Shown here piece after piece: positions 1 through 9,324 of a stretch of DNA of 64,000 nt. Numbering within the stretch: the stretch's first letter is position 1; each line of letters opens with the position of its first letter. The DNA comes from Methanofervidicoccus abyssi (GTDB taxonomy: Archaea > AGJL01 > Methanococci > Methanococcales > Methanococcaceae), in contig NZ_BFAX01000004.1 of NCBI RefSeq assembly GCF_004310395.1, positions 62,001-126,000 of the forward strand, in the 5' to 3' direction. Under the pieces are notes generated by a model. The model saw only the letters and a list, made by a program, of their open reading frames with translations, had not been told where the DNA came from and did not search any database. The position numbers and the translations under genes are program-made.

Positions 1-306
1 CATGGACACTCCTTGAGACTCGATGAAAATGGACTGATGTTCGATGCATTACAGAGGTACGTATATGACGAAAAAACAGAGCATGTACTCTATGTAAAAG
101 ACCAGGTTGGGAAGCCTTTGGATGAGCCTGTGGATGTTGGAGAACCTCTACCACCTGAGAAGTTAGCAGAGATAACTACTATCTACAGAAAGGACAACAT
201 CCCAATGAGGGAAGATACAGAACTTATTTGTGTAGTTAAGAGAATTCATAGGGCAAGGACCTTGGGAGGATTTATGCCTACGGATGAAATATTTAAAGGA
301 TTATAA
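1..306 (+). CDS. mcrG: Methyl-coenzyme M reductase gamma subunit, 3' part
   Basis: C-terminal 101 residues of McrG; the reading frame is already open at base 1 (His-Gly-His-Ser-Leu...), so the start lies upstream of the window. McrG is part of the (alpha-beta-gamma)2 enzyme that reduces methyl-coenzyme M with coenzyme B to methane in the cytoplasm. The ending, with the stretch RTLGGFMPTDEIFKGL, is typical of the family. It is followed by mcrA after 55 bases, the usual G-A order at the 3' end of mcrBDCGA. The TTG at base 13 is in frame but is internal and not the start. Confidence 0.95.
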   Translation, partial: HGHSLRLDENGLMFDALQRYVYDEKTEHVLYVKDQVGKPLDEPVDVGEPLPPEKLAEITTIYRKDNIPMREDTELICVVKRIHRARTLGGFMPTDEIFKGL

Positions 307-361
307 TTAATTGTATTAGTTATTTTTAAAATAATTTCAAAAATTTTTTGAGGTGAGGATG

Positions 362-2020
362 ATGGATACAGAAAAAAGGTTGTTCTTAAAGGCATTAAAG
401 GAGAAATTTGAGGAAGATCCAAAAGAAAAGTATACTAAGTTCTATGTATATGGGGGATGGAGACAGTCAAAGAGAAAGAGAGAGTTTGTAGAGCATGCAA
501 AGGAGTACTTAGAGAAAAGGGGAGGTCTTCCATTCTATAACCCAGATATCGGAGTTCCATTAGGTCAGAGAAAGTTGATGCCTTATAAACTCTCAGGTAC
601 AGACTACATAGTAGAGGGAGACGACTTACACTTCATGAACAACGCTGCTATGCAGCAGATGTGGGATGATATAAGGAGGACTGTTATTGTAGGTATGGAC
701 ACAGCACATGCAGTACTTGAGAAGAGATTGGGAGTAGAAGTAACTCCAGAGACTATAAACGAATACATGGAAGTAATCAATCACGCATTACCAGGAGGAG
801 CAGTTGTCCAGGAGCACATGGTTGAGGTAGATCCTGCCTTAGTATGGGACTCCTACGCTAAGATATTCACTGGAGACGATGAATTGGCAGATGAGATCGA
901 TAAGAAGTTCTTAATAGATATCAACAAGTTGTTCCCAGAAGAACAGGCAGAACAGTTGAAGGCCGCTATAGGTAAAAAAACTTACCAGGTATCTAGGGTA
1001 CCTACCTTAGTAGGTAGAGTATGTGATGGAGGTACAATAGCAAGATGGAGTGCAATGCAGATAGGAATGTCCTTCATTACCGCATACAAACTTTGTGCAG
1101 GGGAAGCTGCAATTGCAGACTTCTCCTACGCTGCAAAACATGCAGATGTTATCGTAATGGGTACAGCACTACCTGCAAGGAGAGCAAGAGGTCCAAATGA
1201 GCCAGGAGGAATACCCTTCGGTATATTGGCAGATATTATACAGACATCCAGAGTAAGTGAGGACCCAGTAGAACAGGCCTTAGAGGTAGTAGGAGCAGGG
1301 GCTATGCTCTATGATCAGATATGGCTTGGTTCCTACATGTCTGGAGGTGTTGGATTCACCCAGTACGCCACAGCATCCTATACAGATGATATATTAGATG
1401 ACTTCTCTTACTACGGATACGACTACGTAGAGAAGAAGTATGGAATAAACGGAGTAAAACCAAGCATGGATGTTATTGAAGATATTGCTGCAGAAGTTAC
1501 ACTCTACGCATTGGAACAGTACGATGAGTACCCTGCTCTCTTAGAAGATCACTTCGGAGGATCCCAGAGAGCAGCGGTTACAGCGGCAGCATCTGGTATC
1601 TCAGTAAGTATGGCAACTGGAAACTCAAACGCTGGAGTTAACGGGTGGTATCTAAGCCAAATATTACACAAGGAGTATCACAGTAGGTTAGGATTCTACG
1701 GATATGATCTACAGGATCAGTGTGGTGCTGCGAACTCCTTCTCCATTAGAAACGATGAATCCTCTCCATTAGAGTTAAGAGGTCCAAATTATCCAAACTA
1801 TGCAATGAACGTAGGGCACCAGGGAGAGTACGCAGGTATAGTCCAGGCAGCTCACTCCGCAAGAGGAGATGCCTTTGCACTGAATCCACTGATTAAAGTA
1901 GCCTTTGCAGATCCATTACTTATATTCGACTTTGCCCATCCAAGAAAAGAGTTTGCAAGAGGGGCACTTAGAGAGTTTGAGCCTGCAGGAGAGAGAGATC
2001 CAATTATCCCAGCACACTAA
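362..2020 (+). CDS. mcrA: Methyl-coenzyme M reductase alpha subunit
   Basis: Carries the F430-containing active site that makes methane from methyl-CoM and CoB. 552 residues, normal length. The frame is open from a GTG at 353, but a strong GAGGTGA at 350-356 points to ATG 362, giving the family-typical [20 protein letters not shown] start. Residues matching the known modified sites are present: His260 in AAKHADV (N-methyl-His), Arg274 in [10 protein letters not shown] (methyl-Arg), Gln402 in FGGSQRAA (methyl-Gln), Gly447 (thioglycine) and Cys454 (S-methyl-Cys) in [10 protein letters not shown]. The active-site stretch [20 protein letters not shown] is intact. Modification itself is inferred from the family, not visible here. 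Last gene of the mcr operon; a T-rich tract follows. Confidence 0.98.
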   Translation: MDTEKRLFLKALKEKFEEDPKEKYTKFYVYGGWRQSKRKREFVEHAKEYLEKRGGLPFYNPDIGVPLGQRKLMPYKLSGTDYIVEGDDLHFMNNAAMQQMWDDIRRTVIVGMDTAHAVLEKRLGVEVTPETINEYMEVINHALPGGAVVQEHMVEVDPALVWDSYAKIFTGDDELADEIDKKFLIDINKLFPEEQAEQLKAAIGKKTYQVSRVPTLVGRVCDGGTIARWSAMQIGMSFITAYKLCAGEAAIADFSYAAKHADVIVMGTALPARRARGPNEPGGIPFGILADIIQTSRVSEDPVEQALEVVGAGAMLYDQIWLGSYMSGGVGFTQYATASYTDDILDDFSYYGYDYVEKKYGINGVKPSMDVIEDIAAEVTLYALEQYDEYPALLEDHFGGSQRAAVTAAASGISVSMATGNSNAGVNGWYLSQILHKEYHSRLGFYGYDLQDQCGAANSFSIRNDESSPLELRGPNYPNYAMNVGHQGEYAGIVQAAHSARGDAFALNPLIKVAFADPLLIFDFAHPRKEFARGALREFEPAGERDPIIPAH

Positions 2021-2023
2021 CTT

Positions 2024-2056
2024 AATCTTTTTTTTATTATTTTTAATTTTTATTTG
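2024..2056 (+). terminator. T-rich terminator after mcrA
   Basis: A run of nine T followed by further T-rich blocks begins 4 bases after the mcrA stop. Archaeal RNA polymerase stops at such oligo-T tracts without needing a hairpin. It separates mcr from the mtr promoter downstream. Confidence 0.6.
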
Positions 2057-2138
2057 ATGTTTCAATTTAAAAAATTCTTTATTATAATTAAATTATTCTT
2101 TAAAAATCCTTTATTTACCCTAATTTTATAAAATTAAA

Positions 2139-2160
2139 CCGAAAATAATATATATATTAG
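2139..2160 (+). promoter_or_regulatory. mtr operon promoter (BRE + TATA)
   Basis: CCGAAAA (BRE-like) directly followed by TAATATATATATTA. Transcription would start about 25 bases downstream, leaving a short leader of roughly 25-30 bases before the mtrE ATG at 2207. This implies mtr can be transcribed independently of mcr. Confidence 0.55.
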
Positions 2161-2206
2161 TAAAATAATAAAAAATAATCTATCTTTAATGAAATGGGGT
2201 GAAACG

Positions 2207-3121
2207 ATGGATTCAACACTAATAATCCTGGGAGCTTTAGCACTTTCAAGTGCTGCAGCCACTGTGGCAGGATGTGCTGAAGATTTAGAGTCTGACGTAG
2301 GTTCCCAGTCAAACCCGAACTCACAGGTACAGTTGGCACCTCAGATGGGTAATATACATAGATACTTCAATAAGGCTATATCTGGAGAACCAGTGTCTTA
2401 CGGTCTATACGTTGCTGTAGCAGGTACTATCGCATGGGCACTAATGAATATAGGAATGAGTACAATCTTTGCACTGGTTATTGGAGCAGGTGTTGCAGCT
2501 TTTATACATGGAGTATACGCTGTTAGTGCATACCTTGGGAGGATAGTAGGTCAGTCCCAAAACTTTGGACAGCCTGTATACTTAGATGTTGTTATAACCC
2601 ACTTAGGGCCTATAGTTGGGCATGGATTTATTGCAGTGTTCTGTATGCTACTGGCTGCATACTTGGCAACTTCTATATTAGGTAATCCATTCCCCCTACC
2701 ATTGGTAGCACTGATTTTTGGTATTACTGTAGGAGCTATAGGTTCATCAACTGGAGACGTCCACTACGGTGCCGAAAGGGAATATCAGAAGTATCCATTT
2801 GGTGGTGGTGTTCCTGTAGCAAACCATGGAGATATTGACATTAAGGCAGAAATAGGTATTAGAAACGGTATGGATTCTTCCTACTTCTGTTCTAAGCTGG
2901 GAGGTCCTTTAACAGGACTTACATTTGGTTTAATAGTATTCTTAGACGGTTGGAGAGGGATAGTAGGAGGGATTCTTGGAAATGCTCTTGGTGGGAGCCT
3001 AATCTCTAAATCAATAATAGCCATTATCGTAGGTATAATTTTAGTAGCAGTTATGGTATGTTTAAACAGGTTGGTTGAAGTATATGCAAGGAAAAAGTAT
3101 GGGCCATACACAGATAGGTAA
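2207..3121 (+). CDS. mtrE: H4MPT S-methyltransferase subunit E
   Basis: Integral membrane subunit of the Na+-pumping N5-methyl-H4MPT:coenzyme M methyltransferase (Mtr). 304 residues. Conserved N-terminal segment with AGCAEDLESDVGSQSNP and QMGNIHRYFNKAISGEPVSYG, then several hydrophobic helices. The open frame extends to an ATG at 2189, but the Shine-Dalgarno GGGGTGAA at 2196-2203 fits ATG 2207 (MDSTLIILGALAL), matching relatives. First gene of mtrEDCBFAGH; with MtrC and MtrD it forms the membrane ion-conducting part. Confidence 0.96.
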   Translation: MDSTLIILGALALSSAAATVAGCAEDLESDVGSQSNPNSQVQLAPQMGNIHRYFNKAISGEPVSYGLYVAVAGTIAWALMNIGMSTIFALVIGAGVAAFIHGVYAVSAYLGRIVGQSQNFGQPVYLDVVITHLGPIVGHGFIAVFCMLLAAYLATSILGNPFPLPLVALIFGITVGAIGSSTGDVHYGAEREYQKYPFGGGVPVANHGDIDIKAEIGIRNGMDSSYFCSKLGGPLTGLTFGLIVFLDGWRGIVGGILGNALGGSLISKSIIAIIVGIILVAVMVCLNRLVEVYARKKYGPYTDR

Positions 3122-3133
3122 AGTGGTGATAAG

Positions 3134-3838
3134 ATGGTTATAGGTTTACTAATTCCCTTTGTAGAGATCACCTTAGCAGGTGCTATAATTAACGCAAGTG
3201 TTCACTTTGTTCCAGTAGGAGGAGCTCCTGCAGCTATGGCTACATCTACAGGAATAGGTACGGGTACTACTCAGTTAGCAGCAGGAGCTGGATTTACAGG
3301 TTTAATGGCTGCTGCGACAATGGCTGCTCAAAATGGAATTGATATATTCAATCCCCTACACTGGATAATTATCCTCCTCTCAGGTGCTGTTGGTTCTATG
3401 ATCATGTTAGGTTTAACTATGCTGATAGGACAGTTGATATACGTTTTTGGTGTAGGGGTAGTTCCAGCTGCAGATAAGTGTGAAAGGGACCCAATTACAG
3501 GGGATTATCAAAAGTCTTATATTACCCCTGGTACTACTGGACATGCTATTCCTACCGTATGTTTCATTAGTGGATTGATTGGAGCTGCTCTTGGGGGTAT
3601 AGGGGGAGCTCTCGCCTATGTTGCCCTTAAACAGTTAGGATTCTCTTCAGAAGTTGCAGGAATTATGGCAGTAGGGTTTTTCTTTATGAATGCCGTACTT
3701 GCATCTTATAACATAGGAGGAACTATAGAAGGATTTCACGATCCCAAGTTCAAGAAAATACCAAACGGTATTGTCGCATCCTTTGTGGCATCTCTACTGA
3801 CTGGGATTATAGTGGTTGTAATGTCATTAGGGATTTAA
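3134..3838 (+). CDS. mtrD: H4MPT S-methyltransferase subunit D
   Basis: Membrane subunit of Mtr, 234 residues with about six hydrophobic helices rich in Gly and Ala. The [16 protein letters not shown]-like segment and the loop [20 protein letters not shown] near residue 120 are typical of MtrD. Good Shine-Dalgarno GTGGTGAT just before the ATG, and only 12 bases from the mtrE stop, so co-transcribed. Works with MtrC and MtrE in Na+ translocation. Confidence 0.95.
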   Translation: MVIGLLIPFVEITLAGAIINASVHFVPVGGAPAAMATSTGIGTGTTQLAAGAGFTGLMAAATMAAQNGIDIFNPLHWIIILLSGAVGSMIMLGLTMLIGQLIYVFGVGVVPAADKCERDPITGDYQKSYITPGTTGHAIPTVCFISGLIGAALGGIGGALAYVALKQLGFSSEVAGIMAVGFFFMNAVLASYNIGGTIEGFHDPKFKKIPNGIVASFVASLLTGIIVVVMSLGI

Positions 3839-3915
3839 TTAATATATATTTAGAATTAGAATAAATACTTTTAATATTAATAATAAATTTTAAATTAATT
3901 GTTTGAGGTGTTGCT

Positions 3916-4728
3916 ATGAGTCATGGTGGCGGAGGACATGCTGCAGAGCTCTATCCAGAAAATCAGATCTTAGCAATAGGTACTATACTTGCAATTATGG
4001 GAATGTATATTTCACAGTTTTTCCCACAGGTGTCTATGCTATTAGGGGGTCTACTGGCTTCTGCAGCTATTGTTGCAGGAGCAAACACTACCAGAAAAGT
4101 TGCTGCTTATGGACTGGGAACAGGAGTCCCTTCTATAGGAATGTTGAGTTTGGGAATGGGTATAATATCTTCAGTGGCAGGTATATACTTGGTAAATACC
4201 GTGGTAAAAATCCTTGGTGCTGGTAGTGAGTTACTATATATTATTCCAATAGTTGTAATAGTGATATCTGTAGTCTTAGGATATATAGTAGGTAGGTTAA
4301 CTGTAAAACCTATTGGTATGAAAATCCCTGTAATGGTTGAAAGTATGACTAAGTTATCCCTTATGGGGGCGCTCTCAATTATAGGATTCTGTACCGCCTA
4401 CGCCGGTGGATTCCTTCCTAATATTATCATTCCAGGATCTATAGAGAATGGTGTCATGGCCTTGGCATTTATTGCAGCAGGTATGGGTATACTCCATCCA
4501 TTTAATGCATGTTTAGGACCTAATGAGAGTCATAAAAGGACACTTACACTAGCTGTAGCCTGTGGATTTTTAACATGGTTTATATTCTCTGTCGCCAGGT
4601 TGGATGTAGTATCTTCCATTGCTTCCATAGTACTGTGGGCTGTAGTATACAAGGAGTTTATAAAACAGTCATTGAAGGATGCCTGCTGTGTATACTACAC
4701 TCCAGAAATACCTAAAAGAGAGATGTAA
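3916..4728 (+). CDS. mtrC: H4MPT S-methyltransferase subunit C
   Basis: Membrane subunit of Mtr, 270 residues, multi-helix. The start [18 protein letters not shown] and the segment [20 protein letters not shown] are family hallmarks. GAGGTG lies 7 bases before the ATG. A 77-base AT-rich gap separates it from mtrD, longer than elsewhere in this operon; it has no clear terminator but could hold an internal promoter. Confidence 0.95.
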   Translation: MSHGGGGHAAELYPENQILAIGTILAIMGMYISQFFPQVSMLLGGLLASAAIVAGANTTRKVAAYGLGTGVPSIGMLSLGMGIISSVAGIYLVNTVVKILGAGSELLYIIPIVVIVISVVLGYIVGRLTVKPIGMKIPVMVESMTKLSLMGALSIIGFCTAYAGGFLPNIIIPGSIENGVMALAFIAAGMGILHPFNACLGPNESHKRTLTLAVACGFLTWFIFSVARLDVVSSIASIVLWAVVYKEFIKQSLKDACCVYYTPEIPKREM

Positions 4729-4737
4729 GGTGATGTC

Positions 4738-5061
4738 ATGGATATTGTAAAGGTATGTCCTGAGTTGGGAATAGTGATGGATGTAGATTCAGGGTTAATT
4801 GCTGAAACAAGAGATGATATCGTAATGGTGGATTTCAACCCGGTAAAGAGTGAAATAGAGAAGTTGGAGAAATTGGCTAAGGCTTTTGAAAACTCCTTAG
4901 ATCCACGAAACCCTCCATTAAAGTCTTATCCCGGTAGGGAAGGGATATATAGCATAGGTGGTATCTTCCAAGGATTATTCTTCGGTTTCTGGATAACTAT
5001 GGGAGTGGCTCTGATGGTTATATTGTTGCTTGCTGCCATATATCCCAATCTGCTCCAATAA
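4738..5061 (+). CDS. mtrB: H4MPT S-methyltransferase subunit B
   Basis: 107 residues: a soluble N-terminal part ([18 protein letters not shown]) and one C-terminal membrane helix (about residues 80-103). Small peripheral/anchored subunit of Mtr, role in catalysis unresolved. Shine-Dalgarno AAGGTGATG overlaps the spacer; 9 bases from the mtrC stop. Confidence 0.94.
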   Translation: MDIVKVCPELGIVMDVDSGLIAETRDDIVMVDFNPVKSEIEKLEKLAKAFENSLDPRNPPLKSYPGREGIYSIGGIFQGLFFGFWITMGVALMVILLLAAIYPNLLQ

Positions 5062-5087
5062 TCTTTAACTCTTCGGAGGTGCTGTAA

Positions 5088-5420
5088 ATGATAGATGTAC
5101 TTAAATTCTTAATGGATAATTCTGAGTTATTATCTCTTTGTGGTAAGGTTGATATAGTCTTTGAAAATCCTGGAGCAATTGACGAAGAGCCTATGATCTT
5201 GGATTTAGAAGGTGGAAAAGAAAAGGAAGAGGAAGAAACTACTACTATAAAACCCTATTCACCAGAGTTGGCATTGTTAGAAACTAGGGTAAAAATAATA
5301 TACGAAAAGATAAACGATGCAGCACTTATATCAAAATTTAACGCTGGATACTACAACGGGAAGATCCAAGGTATTGCCATTGGGTTATTCCTTTCACTGT
5401 TGATATTCTCACTGTTATAA
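5088..5420 (+). CDS. mtrF: H4MPT S-methyltransferase subunit F-like
   Basis: 110 residues. The C-terminal half ([17 protein letters not shown], then [20 protein letters not shown]) resembles MtrF: a short amphipathic stretch then a single membrane helix. The N-terminal half, with an acidic linker (KEKEEEE), is an addition compared with the roughly 65-70 residue MtrF of other methanogens. It sits between mtrB and mtrA, whereas MtrF usually follows MtrA; no other F candidate exists in the operon. Assignment by position and tail similarity, so the exact subunit letter is inferred. Confidence 0.7.
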   Translation: MIDVLKFLMDNSELLSLCGKVDIVFENPGAIDEEPMILDLEGGKEKEEEETTTIKPYSPELALLETRVKIIYEKINDAALISKFNAGYYNGKIQGIAIGLFLSLLIFSLL

Positions 5421-5432
5421 AGAGGTGAAATA

Positions 5433-6158
5433 ATGCCAGAAAAGAGAGAACCAGCTCCAGGATGGCCTATTGTAAGTGGAGAATATGTAGTAGGAAATCC
5501 AGAAAGTTGTGTTGGAGTTGTTACTTTAGGGTCTCATGGTTTAGAACAGGCGGCAATAGAGGCTGGAGCTGCCATTGCAGGTCCATGCCATACTGAGAAC
5601 CTTGGAATTGAGAAGGTAATAGCAAATTACATCTCAAATCCTAACATAAGGTTTATGATACTCTGTGGTTCAGAGGTACAGGGGCATATTACAGGCCAGT
5701 GTTTCAAGGCTCTCTATGAGAATGGAATTGGAGATGATGGAGGTATTATAGGAGCAAAGGGAGCAATACCTTTCTTGGAAAATGTTGGAAAAGATGCAGT
5801 TGAGAGATTCCAGAGACAGATAGTCGAAGTGATAGATTTAATAGATGTAGAAGATATAGGTAAAATAACCCAGGCTATAAAGGAGTGTATCTCAAAAGAT
5901 CCTGGAGCCACAGAGGAAGATGCAGAGGAGATCGATCTAGATAAAAAAGAGAGTGGATTACCAACAGTTGCAAAACCAGATTTGGAGTTTACAAGAAAAC
6001 TTATAGATTCTTTGGAGTACAAAATAGGGTTAATGACAAGGGACTTAGGATTAGGTTCTGGAGTTCAGGCCGGATCCATCTTAGGTGTTATCTTAGGATC
6101 CCTCTTGGCTATATTGTTAGTTGGAATACCTGTAGTTTTAAAAGTGCTTTTAGGGTGA
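5433..6158 (+). CDS. mtrA: H4MPT S-methyltransferase subunit A, corrinoid protein
   Basis: Carries the cobamide that accepts the methyl group from MtrH and passes it to coenzyme M. 241 residues. N-terminal corrinoid domain with [13 protein letters not shown] and the axial ligand His85 in [12 protein letters not shown] (His84 in the studied Methanothermobacter protein). A charged linker (about 155-175) leads to one C-terminal membrane helix (about 215-238). The segment just before that helix resembles MtrF. Shine-Dalgarno AGAGGTGA; 12 bases after mtrF. Confidence 0.96.
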   Translation: MPEKREPAPGWPIVSGEYVVGNPESCVGVVTLGSHGLEQAAIEAGAAIAGPCHTENLGIEKVIANYISNPNIRFMILCGSEVQGHITGQCFKALYENGIGDDGGIIGAKGAIPFLENVGKDAVERFQRQIVEVIDLIDVEDIGKITQAIKECISKDPGATEEDAEEIDLDKKESGLPTVAKPDLEFTRKLIDSLEYKIGLMTRDLGLGSGVQAGSILGVILGSLLAILLVGIPVVLKVLLG

Positions 6159-6163
6159 TTTAG

Positions 6164-6400
6164 ATGGTAGAAACTCCTCCTTCAGTAATAACCCCTTCTA
6201 AAGAGTACAAAGAATTACAGGAGAAATTGGATAAAATCGATGAGATGGTAGACAATACAAACGCCGAAATAATGCAGAGATTAGGTAAAAAAGCTGGTAG
6301 AGATATAGGAATTGTATATGGATTTATAATAGGTCTTATTATTGTACTACTGGTTGAAAAGTTGATACCGAAAATACTGTTATTTATACATATGCAATAA
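6164..6400 (+). CDS. mtrG: H4MPT S-methyltransferase subunit G
   Basis: 78 residues with a coiled-coil-like N-terminal half (EYKELQEKLDKIDEMVDN) and one C-terminal membrane helix (about residues 48-73), as expected of MtrG. Starts 5 bases after the mtrA stop, with GGGTGATT as Shine-Dalgarno partly inside mtrA. Small stalk subunit of Mtr. Confidence 0.92.
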   Translation: MVETPPSVITPSKEYKELQEKLDKIDEMVDNTNAEIMQRLGKKAGRDIGIVYGFIIGLIIVLLVEKLIPKILLFIHMQ

Positions 6401-6419
6401 GACAAAAAGAGGTGGCATT

Positions 6420-7379
6420 ATGTTCAAGTTTGATAAAGAACAGATGGTAATTGAAATAGCAGGGAGAAAATTTGGTGGTCAGCCAGGGGAGTATCCAACA
6501 GGATTGTCAGGTACCATATTCTATGCAAGACATAAAATTGTAGAAGATGAGAAAAAAGGTATTTTCGATAAGGCTGCTGCAGAGGATTTAATAAACAAAC
6601 AGGCTGAGATGGAGGATATTACTGGAAATCCAGCCCTTGTCCAGGTATTTGGAGGGAACCCAGAGGCACTGGTGAAGTACATAGATTTTGTTGCTGAAAT
6701 ATGGGACGGTCCAATGCTGTTAGATTCCACATCTGGAGAGGCAAGAATGGCTGCTGCAAGGAGGGCTACAGAGGCTGGATACGCAGATCAGTGTATTTAT
6801 AACTCTATCAACGTATCCATTGAAGAAGAAGAGTTCCAGAACTTGGTAGAGAGTGACTTGGAGGCATCAATTGTATTATGTTTCGACCCTATGGATCCAT
6901 CAGTTGAAGGTAAATTGAACGTGCTGTTAAATGGAGGTAAAACTGCAGACACTGGGATGTTAGAGTTAGCAGAAAAGGCAGGTATAAAATATCCATTAAT
7001 AGACGTTGCAGTTACGCCCTTAGGTAACGGAGCAGGTCCTGCTGTAAGAGCTTCCTTCGCAGTTAAGGCTAAGTTAGGACTTCCAGTTGGAAGTGGTATC
7101 CACAACATACCTTCTGCATGGGATTGGTTAAGAGAATTTAGAAAGAAGCTGAGAGAAGCTGGACACACTCAACTTGCAAAGGATGTTCACCATGTATGTG
7201 ATATAGGGGCCAACATTATCCAGGCCATGGCTGTGGGGGATTTCGTTCTCTATGGACCAATAGACAATGCCCAGTTGGTATTTCCAGCGATAGCAATGAC
7301 AGATGCAGTAATTGCGGAAGCTGCAAAAGAGATGGGAATAAATCCAGTAGATGCCCATCCAATAAACAAACTATTATAA
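6420..7379 (+). CDS. mtrH: H4MPT S-methyltransferase subunit H
   Basis: Soluble catalytic subunit that transfers the methyl group from methyl-H4MPT to the cob(I)amide on MtrA. 319 residues, TIM-barrel pterin-binding type. Typical stretches are MFKFDKEQMVIEIAGRKFGG at the start, PMLLDSTSGEARMAA and YPLIDVAVTPLGNGAGPAVR. Shine-Dalgarno AGAGGTGG before the ATG. Last gene of the mtr operon; T-rich DNA follows and the next gene converges from the other strand. Confidence 0.96.
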   Translation: MFKFDKEQMVIEIAGRKFGGQPGEYPTGLSGTIFYARHKIVEDEKKGIFDKAAAEDLINKQAEMEDITGNPALVQVFGGNPEALVKYIDFVAEIWDGPMLLDSTSGEARMAAARRATEAGYADQCIYNSINVSIEEEEFQNLVESDLEASIVLCFDPMDPSVEGKLNVLLNGGKTADTGMLELAEKAGIKYPLIDVAVTPLGNGAGPAVRASFAVKAKLGLPVGSGIHNIPSAWDWLREFRKKLREAGHTQLAKDVHHVCDIGANIIQAMAVGDFVLYGPIDNAQLVFPAIAMTDAVIAEAAKEMGINPVDAHPINKLL

Positions 7380-7404
7380 AATATTAAAATAGTTGTAGTT
7401 AATA

Positions 7405-7470
7405 TCTTTCGTTTTTATCTCGTCGTTATTAATTTTTATACTTACTTCTAAAATTAATTTTTTTATTATT
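7405..7470 (+). terminator. T-rich terminator region after mtrH
   Basis: Two oligo-T tracts (around 7411-7418 and 7456-7465) lie between the convergent mtrH and leuA stops and could end transcription from both sides. No strong hairpin is seen. Confidence 0.4.
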
Positions 7471-7573
7471 TATTGTTATTTATTAGATATTTTTAAATCC
7501 TTATTTTATGAGAACTGAAGTTAAAATAAAATACTTTAACAATTTTTAATTATCACTTTAAAGGTTTTATATT

Positions 7574-9121
7574 CTACTTCACCATAATTCTATTTATCCC
7601 CTCGATTACCGCCTCAACTGAAGCCCTAACTATGTCCTCATTTGCAGCCTTTACAGTAACTTCCTTTCCATAACCTTCCAATTTAATAGTTACCTCTGCT
7701 AAAGCATCTGTACCTCCAGTTATGGCATTTATATGGTACTCTTTTAGCTTTATCTTTTCCCCTATTATGGACTGGATGGCTTTTATGGCAGCATCCACTG
7801 GACCAACACCTACTTCAGATGTAATGTATTTCTCTCCATCTATGGTTAATATCACACTGGCAGTAGGTATTACCTTGTTCCCAGTCATTACAGCTATCTG
7901 TTCTAAATTAACTATTCTTTCTTCCTTTACAGTCCTCTTTGTTATATCCTCAACTATGGCCATCACATCGTCATCTGTAATCCTCTTACCTTTATCTCCA
8001 ATGTCCTTGATCCTCCTGATTACCTCCTTAAACTGTTCTTCTGTAATATTCTCTCCAACTTTAAAACCTAACTCTCTCAACTTACACTCTATAGCATGGG
8101 AACCTGTATGTTTTCCAAGTATAATCTTTCTCCTCTGTCCTACAATCTCTGGAGGTATAGGTTCGTATGTTAGGGCATGAGTAAGTACTCCATGGGCATG
8201 TATCCCACTCTCATGGGCAAAGGCGTTCTCCCCAACTATGGCCTTATTTACCTGGAGTTTAATCCCTGTAAGTTTGGATATCAACTGTGAGACCTCTGTA
8301 AGTTTCTCAGTTTTTATCCCTGTTTCGATCCCGTATATCATCTTAAGGGACAGTACTACTTCCTCTAATGCAGCATTTCCAGCCCTCTCTCCAATACCGT
8401 TTACAGTACAGTGTACTTGTTGAGCCCCCCCTTCCACAGCACCTAAGGAGTTAGCCACCGCCAGCCCGAAGTCGTTATGGCAGTGAACAGATATTGGCAG
8501 TGAGACCTCCTCCTTTATCCTTCTTATAAGGTACTCCATAGCCTTTGGGATCATCACCCCTACAGTATCAGGTACGTTTATCCTATCTGCACCAGCCTCC
8601 TCAACTACCTTATAAACTTCTATCAGGTATGAAATCTCTGTCCTAGTTGCATCCTCTGCCGAGAATTCTACGGTAATACCATGATCTTTTATATATTCTA
8701 CTGCTTCTACAGCCTTTCTTAAAATCTCATCTTTATTCATCTTTAACTTGTACTTCCTATGTAATGGAGAAGTTGCAATAAATGTGTGGATAGTATCTAC
8801 ATCACAGTCTATAGCCACATCTATATCCTTTTTAACAGTCCTCGCAAGGGCACAGATCTCTGCATCCATGTTTAGAGATGTTATCCTCTTTATAGCCTCC
8901 TTCTCTCCCCGGGAAGATATGGGAAAACCAGCCTCTATCACATCTACTCCTAAGTTGTTTAGATTCACTGCAATCTCTACCTTCTCCTCAGGAGTTAGGG
9001 ATACACCTGGTGTCTGCTCCCCATCCCTTAGGGTTGTATCGAATATTCTTATTCTTTCAGGAAGTTTTAGACCCTTTAGAGATTCTATTATAACTTCGTT
9101 ATCTTCCCTGTAAGGTTTCAT
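7574..9121 (-). CDS. leuA: 2-isopropylmalate synthase
   Basis: Condenses acetyl-CoA with 2-oxoisovalerate in leucine synthesis. 515 residues. HMGL-like TIM barrel with [20 protein letters not shown] near the start and metal-binding HCHNDFG; linker region; C-terminal LeuA regulatory domain (from about residue 380), which is the site of leucine feedback in the family. Full length and the regulatory domain favour LeuA over homocitrate synthase (AksA); citramalate synthase (CimA) is the main alternative. AGGTGA with 5 bases spacing supports ATG at 9121 rather than the overlapping GTG at 9130. Stands alone on the minus strand. Confidence 0.85.
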   Translation of the reverse strand: MKPYREDNEVIIESLKGLKLPERIRIFDTTLRDGEQTPGVSLTPEEKVEIAVNLNNLGVDVIEAGFPISSRGEKEAIKRITSLNMDAEICALARTVKKDIDVAIDCDVDTIHTFIATSPLHRKYKLKMNKDEILRKAVEAVEYIKDHGITVEFSAEDATRTEISYLIEVYKVVEEAGADRINVPDTVGVMIPKAMEYLIRRIKEEVSLPISVHCHNDFGLAVANSLGAVEGGAQQVHCTVNGIGERAGNAALEEVVLSLKMIYGIETGIKTEKLTEVSQLISKLTGIKLQVNKAIVGENAFAHESGIHAHGVLTHALTYEPIPPEIVGQRRKIILGKHTGSHAIECKLRELGFKVGENITEEQFKEVIRRIKDIGDKGKRITDDDVMAIVEDITKRTVKEERIVNLEQIAVMTGNKVIPTASVILTIDGEKYITSEVGVGPVDAAIKAIQSIIGEKIKLKEYHINAITGGTDALAEVTIKLEGYGKEVTVKAANEDIVRASVEAVIEGINRIMVK

Positions 9122-9324
9122 AAGTTTCACCTAGTGATATAGTTATTTTTGTATTATCATTAATTTTTAATTAAATATTTGAACTTATAGTATAATTATT
9201 ATTCAAAATAATATTATAAAGATTAAAAAGTTAAAATAAAAAAGAATAGACCAATAAAACTCAAACATTGCCTTATTTTAAGTAATTTTAAGTATTTTCT
9301 ATTCTTAATTTTAATATTTATTTA

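Noticed and set aside
3903-4226. 107-codon ORF overlapping mtrC
   Set aside because: Second frame of mtrC with many Cys, Arg and Ser; mtrC is clear.
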